Under the pieces are notes generated by a model, which saw only the letters and a program-made list of their open reading frames with translations, was not told the DNA's origin and ran no database searches. The translations under genes and the position numbers were made by a program. A DNA stretch of 64,000 bases, taken from positions 20,642 through 84,641 of the forward strand of contig JASBVL010000002.1 in the NCBI GenBank assembly GCA_029961075.1. The letters run 5' to 3'. This document shows, piece after piece, positions 53,952 through 62,916 of the stretch. The first letter of the stretch is position 1. Every line of letters starts with the position of its first letter. The stretch comes from Sphaerobacter sp. Its GTDB lineage: Bacteria > Chloroflexota > Chloroflexia > Thermomicrobiales > Thermomicrobiaceae.

Positions 53952-56564
53952 CTAGGCCACCACCTCGGCCGCAGAGAGCGCGCCGCGGATGGTCAACTGG
54001 TCGTCCGGTCCGACGTCGACCGTCACCGTCTCCCCGTCGTGGATCTCCCCGGCCAGCAGCGCCTTCGCCAGCCGATCCAGCAGCTCGCGCTGGATCGTCC
54101 GCTTCAGCGGGCGCGCGCCGAACACCGGATCGTACCCGCGCTCGGCCAGCCACTCCTTCGCGCGCTGCGTGACCTGGAGGGTGATGCCACGATCCGCCAG
54201 GCGGCGCGCGACCTGCGCCAACTGGATGTCCACGATCGCCGCCAGGTGCTCGCGCGACAGGGGGTGGAAGATCACGATCTCGTCGATCCGGTTCAGGAAC
54301 TCCGGCCGGAAGTGCTCACGGAGCGCATCGAACACCCGGCGCCGCATCTCGGCCTCGCCCTTCGGCCCCGCCGCCTGGATGTAGGCCGACCCCAGGTTGC
54401 TCGTCATGATAATGACCGTGTTGCGGAAGTCGACGGTGCGGCCCTGACCGTCGGTCAGCCGCCCGTCGTCGAGCACCTGGAGCAGGACGTTGAAGACCTC
54501 TGGGTGCGCCTTCTCGATCTCGTCGAAGAGCACCACCGAGTAGGGCCGGCGCCGCACCGCCTCGGTCAACTGGCCGCCCTCCTCGTAGCCGACGTAGCCG
54601 GGCGGCGCGCCGATCAGGCGGGCCACCGCGTGCCGCTCCTGGTACTCCGACATGTCGATGCGCACCATGGCCCGCTCGTCGTCGAACAGGAACTCGGCCA
54701 GCGCCCGGGCCAGCTCCGTCTTCCCGACCCCGGTCGGGCCGAGGAAGATGAAGCTCCCCAGCGGCCGGTTGGGGTCTTGCAGGCCGGCCCGCGCCCGCCG
54801 GATGGCGTTGCTGACCGCCTCGATCGCCTCATCCTGGCCCACGACGCGCTGATGCAGCCGCTCCTCCATGTGGACGAGGCGCTCGATCTCCCCCTCGACG
54901 AGCTTGCTGACCGGGATGCCGGTCCACTTGCTCACGACCTCGGCGATGTCCTCGGCGTCGACCTCCTCCTTGAGGAGCTTGCCGTGGGTCTGGATCTCGG
55001 CCAGGCGCCGCTCTTCTTCCTTGAGCTTGCGCTCCAGCTCGACGAGCCGGCCATACTGCAGCTCGGAGGCCCGGCCGTAGTCCATGGCGCGCTGCGCGCG
55101 CTCGATCTCCAGGCGGGTCTGCTCGATCTGCTCCTTCAGCTCGCTGATGCGCTGGATCGCCTCGCGCTCCTGCTCCCACTGCGAGCGCAGCACCTGCTCC
55201 CGCTCGCGCAGGTCGGCCAGCTCGCGCTCCAGCTCCTCCAGGCGCTGCTTGGACGCCTCGTCGCGCTCCTTGCGCAGCGCCTCGCGCTCGATCTCGAGCT
55301 GCATGATGCGGCGGTGCAGCTCATCCAGCTCCGCCGGCATGCTGGTGATCTCCATGCGCAGGCGGGCCGCCGCCTCATCGACCAGGTCGATGGCCTTGTC
55401 GGGCAGGAAGCGGTTGGTGATGTAGCGGTGCGACAGCACCGCCGCCGCCACCAGCGCCGAGTCGAGGATGCGCACCTTGTGGTGCAGCTCGTAGCGCTCG
55501 CGCAGACCGCGCAGGATGCTGATGGTGTCCTCGACCGACGGCTCGCCGACCATCACCGGCTGGAAGCGCCGCTCGAGCGCGGGGTCCTTCTCGATGTACT
55601 TGCGATACTCGTCCAGGGTGGTGGCGCCGATAGCGTGGAGCTCACCCCGCGCCAGCATCGGCTTGAGCATGTTCGAGGCGTCCATGGCCCCTTCGGCCGC
55701 CCCGGCGCCGACGACCGTGTGCAGCTCGTCGATGAAGACGATGATCTGGCCCTCGGCCTCCTGGATCTCCTGGAGGGCGGCCTTCAGCCGCTCCTCGAAC
55801 TCGCCCCGGAACTTCGCCCCGGCCAGCATCGCGGCCAGGTCCAACTGGACGATGCGCTTGTCCTTCAGCCCCTCGGGCACGTCGCCGCGCACGATGCGCT
55901 GCGCCAGGCCCTCGACGATGGCCGTCTTCCCGACGCCCGGCTCGCCGATCAGCACCGGGTTGTTCTTGGTCCGGCGGGACAGGACCTGGATCACCCGCCG
56001 GATCTCCTCGTCGCGCCCGATCACGGGGTCGAGCTTGCCCTGGCGCGCCAGCTCGGTCAGATCGCGCCCGTACTTCTCCAGCGCCTGGTACGTCTCCTCC
56101 GGGTTCAGCCCGGTCACGCGACGCGAGCCCCGGATCTGGGCCAACGCATTGAGGATCCCATCCCGGGTCACCCCGAGCCGCTGCAGCGCCTTGACCGCGG
56201 GCGCGTTGGGCGCCGCGTCGAAGGCGGCGAGGAGGAGGTGCTCCGTGCTGATGTACTCGTCGCCGAAGGCACGCGCTTCCTGCTCCGCGCGCTCCAGGAC
56301 GCGGCGCAGCGCGGCCCCGAGGACCGGCTGGGCGCTGTACTGCAGTCGCGGCGCCGCCTCGACGGTCCGCAGCAGCTCCGCCTCCGCCGCGCGCGGGTCG
56401 ATCCCGAGTCGCAGCAGGATCTGAGGCACCACCCCGCCACGCTGCCCGACCAGCGCGTAGAGCACGGTCTCGACGTCGAGCTGCGCCAGCCGGCGCTCCT
56501 CCGTCTCGCGCTGCGCGGTGACGAGTGCCTCCTGTGCCTTTTCCGTCAAGCGTGATAGGTTCAT
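53952..56564 (-). CDS. clpB: Chaperone protein ClpB
   Basis: Hsp100 disaggregase that works with DnaK. 870 residues: Clp_N domain (1-145), AAA domain 1 with Walker [10 protein letters not shown] near 205, the long coiled-coil middle domain (about 405-525, rich in Glu/Arg heptads) that defines ClpB against ClpC, AAA domain 2 with Walker [10 protein letters not shown] near 608 and the GYVGYEEGG pore loop, and the C-terminal small domain. ATG 56564 has GGAGAG upstream. It follows hspR by 101 bp, so it is probably under HspR control. A long antisense open frame over clpB is a GC artefact. Confidence 0.97.
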   Translation of the reverse strand: MNLSRLTEKAQEALVTAQRETEERRLAQLDVETVLYALVGQRGGVVPQILLRLGIDPRAAEAELLRTVEAAPRLQYSAQPVLGAALRRVLERAEQEARAFGDEYISTEHLLLAAFDAAPNAPAVKALQRLGVTRDGILNALAQIRGSRRVTGLNPEETYQALEKYGRDLTELARQGKLDPVIGRDEEIRRVIQVLSRRTKNNPVLIGEPGVGKTAIVEGLAQRIVRGDVPEGLKDKRIVQLDLAAMLAGAKFRGEFEERLKAALQEIQEAEGQIIVFIDELHTVVGAGAAEGAMDASNMLKPMLARGELHAIGATTLDEYRKYIEKDPALERRFQPVMVGEPSVEDTISILRGLRERYELHHKVRILDSALVAAAVLSHRYITNRFLPDKAIDLVDEAAARLRMEITSMPAELDELHRRIMQLEIEREALRKERDEASKQRLEELERELADLREREQVLRSQWEQEREAIQRISELKEQIEQTRLEIERAQRAMDYGRASELQYGRLVELERKLKEEERRLAEIQTHGKLLKEEVDAEDIAEVVSKWTGIPVSKLVEGEIERLVHMEERLHQRVVGQDEAIEAVSNAIRRARAGLQDPNRPLGSFIFLGPTGVGKTELARALAEFLFDDERAMVRIDMSEYQERHAVARLIGAPPGYVGYEEGGQLTEAVRRRPYSVVLFDEIEKAHPEVFNVLLQVLDDGRLTDGQGRTVDFRNTVIIMTSNLGSAYIQAAGPKGEAEMRRRVFDALREHFRPEFLNRIDEIVIFHPLSREHLAAIVDIQLAQVARRLADRGITLQVTQRAKEWLAERGYDPVFGARPLKRTIQRELLDRLAKALLAGEIHDGETVTVDVGPDDQLTIRGALSAAEVVA

Positions 56565-56665
56565 GCGCTACTCTCTCCGATGGATGAGGATGGTCACCGG
56601 CATGACGTGGTGGCTCCTGGGTGATGAAGGGCCGCAGCGGCCGTGGTCCGCGACGGATCGGCCCG

Positions 56666-57022
56666 TTACTCCTCGGGCGTCGTGCCGAGCAGCTCCAGCA
56701 GGCCGTCGATCTCTTGCACGAGGTAGTCAAGCCGCCCGTCATTCTGCGCGGACAGACGGTCTACTTCGCGTCGCAGGCTGCGCAGCCGGCGGGACACCTC
56801 CATGGCAAGCTGCACGCCCGCCAGATTGATCCCGCGCCGCTCCACCAGGTACTTAACTTGGCGCAGACGCTCGAGATCGCTCGACGAGTAGAGACGCAGG
56901 TTCCCGCTCGTCCGGGACGGCGAGACGAAGCCCTCGCGCTCGTACTTCCGCAGTGTCTGCGGGTGCAACTGGAGCAGCCGCGCCGCGACGCTGATCACAT
57001 ACAGTGGCTCATTCTGACGCAT
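56666..57022 (-). CDS. hspR: HspR-type MerR-family heat-shock regulator
   Basis: 118-residue transcriptional repressor. The MerR helix-turn-helix lies at residues 8-40 (ISVAARLLQLHPQTLRKYER, then EGFVSPSRT), with the RLYSSSDLERLRQVKYL wing and a coiled-coil C-terminus. Absence of an effector domain and the RGINLAGVQLAMEV segment match HspR, which represses dnaK and clpB. No clear CTTGAGT/ACTCAAG operator is visible upstream. ATG 57022. Confidence 0.92.
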   Translation of the reverse strand: MRQNEPLYVISVAARLLQLHPQTLRKYEREGFVSPSRTSGNLRLYSSSDLERLRQVKYLVERRGINLAGVQLAMEVSRRLRSLRREVDRLSAQNDGRLDYLVQEIDGLLELLGTTPEE

Positions 57023-57062
57023 GCGACCTCCCCGGAGCTCCCACCGCGCTTCATCTGGGCGT

Positions 57063-57091
57063 AGTATAACAGCTTATACGAGCTATATCAA
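57063..57091 (-). promoter_or_regulatory. Promoter of hspR-clpB
   Basis: On the minus strand TTGATA (57091-57086), 17 bp, TATACT (57068-57063). The AT-rich spacer holds an AGCT...AGCT repeat that may take part in regulation, but it is not a canonical HspR operator. Confidence 0.65.
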
Positions 57092-57228
57092 CTTCCAAGG
57101 CGCGGCGGGACGGCACTGCCCGCAAGGCGATCGGCCCGTGGCCTCCCACCGGTCGCGGCGGGCGCGCTGCCTGTCGGCGCCGGCCGGCACCGCACTATCG
57201 GAGAGGGGTGAACGATGGACCGCGCCGC

Positions 57229-58896
57229 TCAGACCGCCGCCACGGCGCGGCCGGTGCGCGCCAGGAGTCGCTCCAGCTCGCGGTTCGGGCCGAAGCTCAA
57301 CTGCGCGACGGTTGCCAGCGTGCGTGCATCGGTCGGGCGATTGAGCAGCAGGTAGGCGCGCGCGGCGGCGACGTAGCCCGCCGGCGACATCGACCAGAAG
57401 CCGGGGCAGCGGGTCAGGTCGTAGCTCGGATCGGCGCGCAGCGCGCGGGCGAACTCCTGCGTCGCGGCGTGGTAGTCGCCGCGGCCGGCCAGCCGGATAG
57501 CCCGGATGGCGAGCGCTTGCGCCGCATCGAGGGGCACGATCCGCGGCTCCGCCGGCAGGGTGGAAGCGGGCACCCAGACCGGTCCCGCCGGGCTGGTCGG
57601 CCGGCCGGGCGACGCCCGGCGCTCCCCCGACGCACGGGGCACCGGGGCGGTGCGGCGCTGCCCGGCTCGTGTCGACTCGCGGCCACGCGCCGCGGGGTGA
57701 CGGCGCCGCGGCATCCCGCGCGCGAGGCCCGCGACCGCGTCGCGCAGGAAGCGCCAGTGCCCCCGCCGCTGCCACATCAGGCCGCCGAGGCCGAGGAGGA
57801 GGGGGTAGTTGACCACGAGCGCCAGCGCCAGGCCCATGGTGATCACGGAGGCCAGCGGCCAGCGCCACGACAGCCCGCCGCCCGCGGGCGCGGCATCCGA
57901 CGGGCGGACGACCGCGGTCGTGTCCGCCACCCGGTCGACCGTCAGGCTGCCCACCGCCGGTGCCGCGGTGGCCACCGGCACGGTGGCCGCAGGCGCCGAT
58001 GGCGCCAGGGTGATCCGCGGCCGAGCCGGATCCGACGCGGCGGTCGCCAGCGTGGCAAAGCCGTAGTCGAGCAGCGCGGTCGCGTCGGCATACCAGTCCT
58101 CGACGGTGCTGCCCAGGAGCACCACGACGACGGTGTGCCCGTCCCGCTGCGCCACCTCGACGAGGCAGTAGCCGGCCTCATCGGTGACGCCCGTCTTGCC
58201 GCCGATCAGCCCGGGGTAGGCGGAGAGCAGCTCGTTGCTCTGGTAGAGTTCGAAGCCGTCCCCGCGATAGTACGGCGTGCCGATGATCTGGCGGAAGTCG
58301 GGATCCTCCAGCGCATACATCGTCATGGCCGCGATATCGCGGGCGCTCGACACGTGTCCCGGCGTGTCCAGCCCGTGGGGGTTGACCAGGTGCGTGTGCG
58401 TCAGGCCGAGGCGGGCCGCCGTGTCGTTCACCTGCTGCATGAACTGGCGAACCGCCTCATCCGCCGGAGTCCCGGGCCGTCCGCCCAGGCCGCGGGCAAT
58501 CGCCATCGCGGCGTCGTTGCCGGAGACGAGCATGAGGCCGTGCAGGAGGGTCCGCAGGGACAGCGTCTGGCCGGGCACCAAACCCATCGACGACCCTTCG
58601 ATCGGGTCATCGGCGGTCGTGGTGATCGTGTCGTCGAGGTCTGCCAGGTCGAGCGCGACGGCGGCAGTGAAGATCTTGGTCAGGCTGGCCGGCGCGACGG
58701 CGGCGTCCATGGCCCGATCGAAGAGCACCTCACCGGTGTCCGCCGAGACGACGACCGCGTGCGTCGCGGTGATGTCGGGCGGGCCCTCGGCCGCGCGCGT
58801 CCCATCCGGATGCCCCCAGAGGATCGAGACCGCGATCCCCAGCACGCAGATCAGGCGGCTCAGCCACCTGACACGCGGCGGCAGGCACTGCCCCAC
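57229..58896 (-). CDS. D-alanyl-D-alanine carboxypeptidase (S11) with C-terminal membrane helix and TPR-like region
   Basis: Peptidoglycan carboxypeptidase of 555 residues. A signal peptide (about 1-35) precedes the S11 domain, with the SxxK nucleophile in PASLTKI (near 72-75), SGNDAA (near 125) and KTG in GGKTGVTD (near 234). Unlike ordinary DacA, the protein continues: a linker, a membrane helix near 350-375, a basic cytosolic segment and two tetratricopeptide-like motifs (GDYHAATQEFARALRADPSY, YLLLNRPTDARTLATVAQL). GTG 58896 with GGGGAG 6 nt upstream was preferred to GTG 58914. The tail may link wall trimming to a cytoplasmic partner. Confidence 0.9.
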   Translation of the reverse strand: MGQCLPPRVRWLSRLICVLGIAVSILWGHPDGTRAAEGPPDITATHAVVVSADTGEVLFDRAMDAAVAPASLTKIFTAAVALDLADLDDTITTTADDPIEGSSMGLVPGQTLSLRTLLHGLMLVSGNDAAMAIARGLGGRPGTPADEAVRQFMQQVNDTAARLGLTHTHLVNPHGLDTPGHVSSARDIAAMTMYALEDPDFRQIIGTPYYRGDGFELYQSNELLSAYPGLIGGKTGVTDEAGYCLVEVAQRDGHTVVVVLLGSTVEDWYADATALLDYGFATLATAASDPARPRITLAPSAPAATVPVATAAPAVGSLTVDRVADTTAVVRPSDAAPAGGGLSWRWPLASVITMGLALALVVNYPLLLGLGGLMWQRRGHWRFLRDAVAGLARGMPRRRHPAARGRESTRAGQRRTAPVPRASGERRASPGRPTSPAGPVWVPASTLPAEPRIVPLDAAQALAIRAIRLAGRGDYHAATQEFARALRADPSYDLTRCPGFWSMSPAGYVAAARAYLLLNRPTDARTLATVAQLSFGPNRELERLLARTGRAVAAV

Positions 58897-59076
58897 GTCG
58901 GTCTCCCCAATCACAGTTTCCCGTCCCGCGGCGGTCAGGCACTACACCCAGCGCGGCGTCCCCTTCGCCCGCGCTCGGCTGGCCGCGTGTCCGTCGGCCA
59001 TGGCCTTGACCTGTAGGCACCATTGTATACCGAACCGGCCTGTACGTACAAGTCGGCTTCGGGGCAGTGCGGTGGA

Positions 59077-59835
59077 TCAGACCGGACTCTGGGCGGTCGG
59101 CTTGGGCGCCGCCTCCCCGGTGTCGTCGACCCGGTCGGCGTACCGCCCCCGGTACTCGGGCGGCAGGAGCCTGGCGACCTCGATCATCATCAGGTCGGTG
59201 AGCGCGGCCAGGTCTGGACGGGTGCCGGGTTGCGGCGGCGGGAGGTGGAACGGCTTGCCGATGCGGACCCGCACCTGCGGCCACCCCCGCTTCCGGCGGC
59301 GCCCCTTGGCGCCGTTGAACGGCAGCGACTCGGTCCCCCAGATCGCGGTCGGGATGATCGGCGCCCCACTCCGCAGCGCGATCAGCGCCACCCCGGGGTA
59401 GACGTCCTTCAGGCCGCCGGTCGTGCTGCGCGTTCCCTCGGGGAAGACCCCGACCAGCCAGCCATCGGCCAACTCCCGCTCCGCCTGGCGCAGCGCGCGC
59501 CGGTCCGCCGTGCCGCGGTCGACCGGGAAGGCCCCGGCCAGCTCCGCGAAGAAGCGGGCCACCGGCACCTTCCAGACCTCCTTCTTGGCCATAAAGAAGA
59601 CGGGCCGCGGGAAGGCCGCCACCAGGAGGATGGGATCGGCGTTGTGCAGGTGGTTCGCCACGACCAGGGCGCCGCCGCGCGGCGGGACGTGCTCCAGCCC
59701 CTCGATCCGCATCCCGAGCAGCAGCCGCAGGAGCGGGATCACGATGACGCGCGCTCCCCGGAAGAGCGCCAGCTTGATCCGGCGCCGGCGTGACATCGGC
59801 CACGCGTCGTCGCCCGCAGCCCCCTCACGCATCAT
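59077..59835 (-). CDS. plsC: 1-acyl-sn-glycerol-3-phosphate acyltransferase (PlsC)
   Basis: Membrane-bound acyltransferase of 252 residues. It makes phosphatidic acid from lysophosphatidate. It has the NHLHNAD motif (His-x4-Asp near 61-66), FPEGTRS (near 132) and the PTAIWG acceptor-binding region. An N-terminal hydrophobic helix is near residues 25-45. ATG 59835 overlaps the cmk stop by 4 bp (ATGA). It could act on other acyl acceptors. Confidence 0.9.
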   Translation of the reverse strand: MMREGAAGDDAWPMSRRRRIKLALFRGARVIVIPLLRLLLGMRIEGLEHVPPRGGALVVANHLHNADPILLVAAFPRPVFFMAKKEVWKVPVARFFAELAGAFPVDRGTADRRALRQAERELADGWLVGVFPEGTRSTTGGLKDVYPGVALIALRSGAPIIPTAIWGTESLPFNGAKGRRRKRGWPQVRVRIGKPFHLPPPQPGTRPDLAALTDLMMIEVARLLPPEYRGRYADRVDDTGEAAPKPTAQSPV

Positions 59836-60542
59836 CCCCGCGCTCGCTTTCCCTCGGCCAATCGGACGATCTCGTCCACCACCTCGTCGACCGTCCGCCC
59901 ATCGGTGACGATGACGACCGCGTCTCGCGCGGGCGCCATCGGCGCGACCGGCCGTTCGGCGTCCAGCCGGTCCCGCCGCGCGAGCTCCTCCATGATCTCC
60001 TCGACGGAGCGGTGGATGCCCTGCCGGGCCAGGTCGCGCTGTCGCCGCCTCGCGCGCTCCTCCGGCGAGGCATCGAGCCAGATCTTGAGGTCGGCATCCG
60101 GCATGACCACGGTGCCGATGTCCCGCCCGGTCATGACCACCCGGCCGGACCGGCCGATGCGCCGCTGGACGTCGAGCAGCGCCCGGCGCACCGCCGGGTG
60201 CGCCGCCACCACCGACACCGCCCGGTCAACCGCCGCGGAGCGGATCTCCTCCGTGACGTCTCGCCCCTCGAGCCAGACATCGTAGAAGCGCCCGTCCTGA
60301 CGCGAGGGCGGCGTCACGCGGATGTCAAGCTGCGCAGCGAGCCCGGCGAGCCGCAACGCATCCTCCGGCGGCACACCGTACTCCAGCGCGGCCAGCGTCA
60401 AGGCGCGGTAGACCACCCCGGTGTCGAAGAACAGGGCGTCAAGCCGTCTGGCCGCCGCGCTCGCCACCGTCGTCTTGCCGGCCGCCGCCGGACCGTCGAT
60501 TGCCACCACCAGGCGGTCGCCCGGCACCTTGCTGGCCTTCAC
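59832..60542 (-). CDS. cmk: Cytidylate kinase
   Basis: Phosphorylates CMP and dCMP. 236 residues with P-loop DGPAAAGKTT near 16-25, then DTGVVYRALTL near 40-50 and the GRDIGTVVMPDADLKIWL region near 143-160 with a lid that includes RDRLDAERP near 189. GTG 60542 has GGAGGGGG just upstream and is confirmed by the close P-loop. It overlaps rluB by 104 bp, an unusually long out-of-frame overlap, and plsC by 4 bp. Confidence 0.95.
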   Translation of the reverse strand: MKASKVPGDRLVVAIDGPAAAGKTTVASAAARRLDALFFDTGVVYRALTLAALEYGVPPEDALRLAGLAAQLDIRVTPPSRQDGRFYDVWLEGRDVTEEIRSAAVDRAVSVVAAHPAVRRALLDVQRRIGRSGRVVMTGRDIGTVVMPDADLKIWLDASPEERARRRQRDLARQGIHRSVEEIMEELARRDRLDAERPVAPMAPARDAVVIVTDGRTVDEVVDEIVRLAEGKRARG

Positions 60543-61446
60543 GCCCCCTCCCAAACCGATCGCGCGGCCCGGGTCGCGCGCGGCCCCGCCCGGCCCCGCG
60601 CCGCTCCTGACGCCGCTCGCCCGGTCGCCCGCCGCGTCCCGCCGGACGGGCGACGCCGGCCCGGCGCCCCGCCCCGCGCGGCTGGCCGGCTGGGCGCGGG
60701 CGTGCCCCCGCGCCACCGGCCTCCCGCCCCGGCTGCAACCCGACGGCCTCGAAGAGCTGCGCCACCTCACCCGGTGTCAGATCACGCCACGCGCCGACCG
60801 GCAGGCCGCGCACGTGGATCGGCCCGACCCGCGTGCGCGTGAGCTTGAGCACCGGGTACCCGACGCGCTCGAGCATCCGCCGGACGATGCGATTGCGCCC
60901 CTCATGGATGACGATGCGCAGGACGGTGCCCGCCTCTTCGTTGCGGAGCGGGCGGACCTGGCTGGGCTGCACCCGCCTGCCCTCCACCGTGACCCCGCGC
61001 CGCAGCCGCTCGAGCACCGCCGGCGGCGGGTGACCGTCGACCAGTACCTCGTACTCCTTGTCCAGCTCGTAGCTCGGATGGGTGATGCGGAAGAGCAGGT
61101 CACCGTCGTTGGTGAGCAGCAGGAGCCCGGCCGTCTGCCGGTCGAGCCGCCCGACCGGCACCACCCGCTCCGGCACCTTCACCAGGTCCATGACCGTGCG
61201 CCGGCCGCGCTCGTCGCTGACCGTGGTGATATAGCCCGGGGGCTTGTTCACCATGATGTAGCGGCGCCGCTCGGGGCGTAGCGGCTTGCCGTCGACCCGG
61301 ATGTCCTGGCGGCTCGGGTCGACGCGCACCCCCAACTCCCGGACCACCTGCCCGTCCACCGTGACCCGCCCGGCGGCGATCAACTCCTCCGCCTTGCGGC
61401 GGGAGGCGACGCCCCGCGCCGCGAGCACGCGTTGCAGTCTCTCCAC
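60439..61446 (-). CDS. rluB: Ribosomal large-subunit pseudouridine synthase B (RluB/RsuA family)
   Basis: tRNA/rRNA modification enzyme of the RsuA/RluB/E/F family, 335 residues. It has an N-terminal S4 domain (ERLQRVLAARGVASRRKAEE), the catalytic Asp in VGRLDRQTAGLLLLTNDGD (near 98), and the EGRNRIVRRML motif near 180. The last 90 residues are Gly/Arg/Ala-rich without a fold, the final 34 of them read from the DNA that in another frame encodes the cmk start and P-loop. GTG 61446 follows GAGGAG. Confidence 0.9.
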   Translation of the reverse strand: MERLQRVLAARGVASRRKAEELIAAGRVTVDGQVVRELGVRVDPSRQDIRVDGKPLRPERRRYIMVNKPPGYITTVSDERGRRTVMDLVKVPERVVPVGRLDRQTAGLLLLTNDGDLLFRITHPSYELDKEYEVLVDGHPPPAVLERLRRGVTVEGRRVQPSQVRPLRNEEAGTVLRIVIHEGRNRIVRRMLERVGYPVLKLTRTRVGPIHVRGLPVGAWRDLTPGEVAQLFEAVGLQPGREAGGAGARPRPAGQPRGAGRRAGVARPAGRGGRPGERRQERRGAGRGRARPGPRDRFGRGREGQQGAGRPPGGGNRRSGGGRQDDGGERGGQTA

Positions 61447-61509
61447 CGGACGCTCCTCGCCTGCTTGCCGGCCCTGGCACCCCGCCCACGGTCACCGGGC
61501 GTTGGCTGG

Positions 61510-62805
61510 CTATCCCGACGGGACGAACGGATTCCCGGGGTCGCGCGCGTAGAGCGGAAGCCGCAGCACTTCCGCAGCGCCGACATAGAATACTACCTCA
61601 CCCTGCCCCGCCCACGGCGAGCCGGGGGCCGGCGCGCGGCGGGTCAGGGTGTAGCGCAGCGCCGCCGCCTGCTCCACGGTCAGCAGCAGCGTCCGGTTGG
61701 TCATCAGGGTCAGGCCCGCGGCCGCCAGCGCCGACTCGAGCGCGGGCAGGTCGCCCGCCCGGCCGAGCCGCACCCACTGGTAGCGCGCGTCGAGGAAGTC
61801 CAGTAGCGCGCGCGTGTCGGCGAAGCGGTCGGTGCTGCCCAGGATCACGGTGACGACCTCATGATCGCGGCGCCGCGCGACCGCGACCAGATGCTGCCCG
61901 GCGCCGTCGGTCGTCCCGGTCTTGACCCCATGCACGCCCCGCTCGCCGAGCAGGAAATTGGTGCTCCAGAGCGTGAGGGCACGGGGCTGTGGGCCGTCCA
62001 CCTGGACCGTCATCACCGGCGTGGCCACCACCTGCGCCAGCAGCGGGTCCCGCAGGAGCGCCGCCGTGGCGACGGCCAGGTCCCGCGCCGTGGCCTGCTG
62101 CCCCGGGGCGTCGCGCCCGTCGGGGTTGGCGAAGTGCGCCTGGCGCATACCGAGCTGCCGCGCCAGCCGGTTCATCGCCGCGACGAAGGCCGCGCGCGGG
62201 TCGGGCGCGTCCGGCTCCAACCGCGCGCCGACGGCGCGGGCCAGCGCCAGCGCGGCGTCACCCCCTGAGGGGATGAGCAGCCCGGCCAGCAGGTCACCCA
62301 CTGTGACCCGATCCCCGGCCCGCAGCCCCATGTGGGCATACACCGTCTCGTCGACGAGGTCGTCCGGCTGGATGGTGACGATGTCGTCGACGGCGGCGTG
62401 CTGCCGGACCACCAGGGCCGTCACCATCTTGGTCGTGCTGGCCGGTGGGAGCGGCACGTCGGCGTTGTGCTCCAGGAGGGCCGTCCCGACGCTCAGATCC
62501 ACCGCGAGCGCGGCGCGCGCCGTGAGCGGGGGGAGCGCCGGCTCAAGCTGAGCCGCCGGCCGCGGCGGCACGGCGCGCGCACCGGCGTCGCCGGTTACCC
62601 ACCCCGCGGTCGTCGGGCCGGCCGCGGCGGCCGGCGCGGCCAGCAGCGTGAGCACGAGCCCGAGCAGGGCTATAATAGCGAGGTACGCGGTGACCGTGCG
62701 CCCGGCAGGGTGTCCGCCCGGACGCACACCCGTGGCGCTGCGTCCCTGCCGAGCAGATCCCGCAGCTCCCGGCTCCGCGTGGCGGTGATTCCGGCGTGCT
62801 CGCAT
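61510..62805 (-). CDS. D-alanyl-D-alanine carboxypeptidase (S11, PBP5-like)
   Basis: Second S11 carboxypeptidase, 431 residues. It has a hydrophobic signal/anchor near residues 38-62, SxxK in ASTTKM (near 125), KTG in GVKTGTTD (near 295) and, where the S-x-N motif is expected, SGGDAA (near 179), so Asn is replaced by Gly. The following domain (residues 335-431) is beta-rich. ATG 62805 follows AGGGA; a later GTG near the hydrophobic stretch is possible. It is the second such enzyme within 5 kb. Confidence 0.88.
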   Translation of the reverse strand: MRARRNHRHAEPGAAGSARQGRSATGVRPGGHPAGRTVTAYLAIIALLGLVLTLLAAPAAAAGPTTAGWVTGDAGARAVPPRPAAQLEPALPPLTARAALAVDLSVGTALLEHNADVPLPPASTTKMVTALVVRQHAAVDDIVTIQPDDLVDETVYAHMGLRAGDRVTVGDLLAGLLIPSGGDAALALARAVGARLEPDAPDPRAAFVAAMNRLARQLGMRQAHFANPDGRDAPGQQATARDLAVATAALLRDPLLAQVVATPVMTVQVDGPQPRALTLWSTNFLLGERGVHGVKTGTTDGAGQHLVAVARRRDHEVVTVILGSTDRFADTRALLDFLDARYQWVRLGRAGDLPALESALAAAGLTLMTNRTLLLTVEQAAALRYTLTRRAPAPGSPWAGQGEVVFYVGAAEVLRLPLYARDPGNPFVPSG

Positions 62806-62916
62806 GGCGATCCCTGCGTCGTCACCGTGGACCGCGATCGGCACCGCATTGTAGCGGCAACCGGCGAGGCGGCACTACGCCCCGGCTGGCACGGACACAG
62901 GGGGACGGACAGACTC

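Noticed and set aside
53394..56555. A 1053-codon open frame on the plus strand opposite clpB, and a 738-codon one opposite clpC (16-2232)
   Set aside because: These are mirror frames caused by high third-position GC. They lack domains, while the opposite strand encodes complete Clp ATPases.
57063..57100. Canonical HspR operator (HAIR) upstream of hspR
   Set aside because: No CTTGAGT-N7-ACTCAAG match was found; only a weak AGCT repeat is present.
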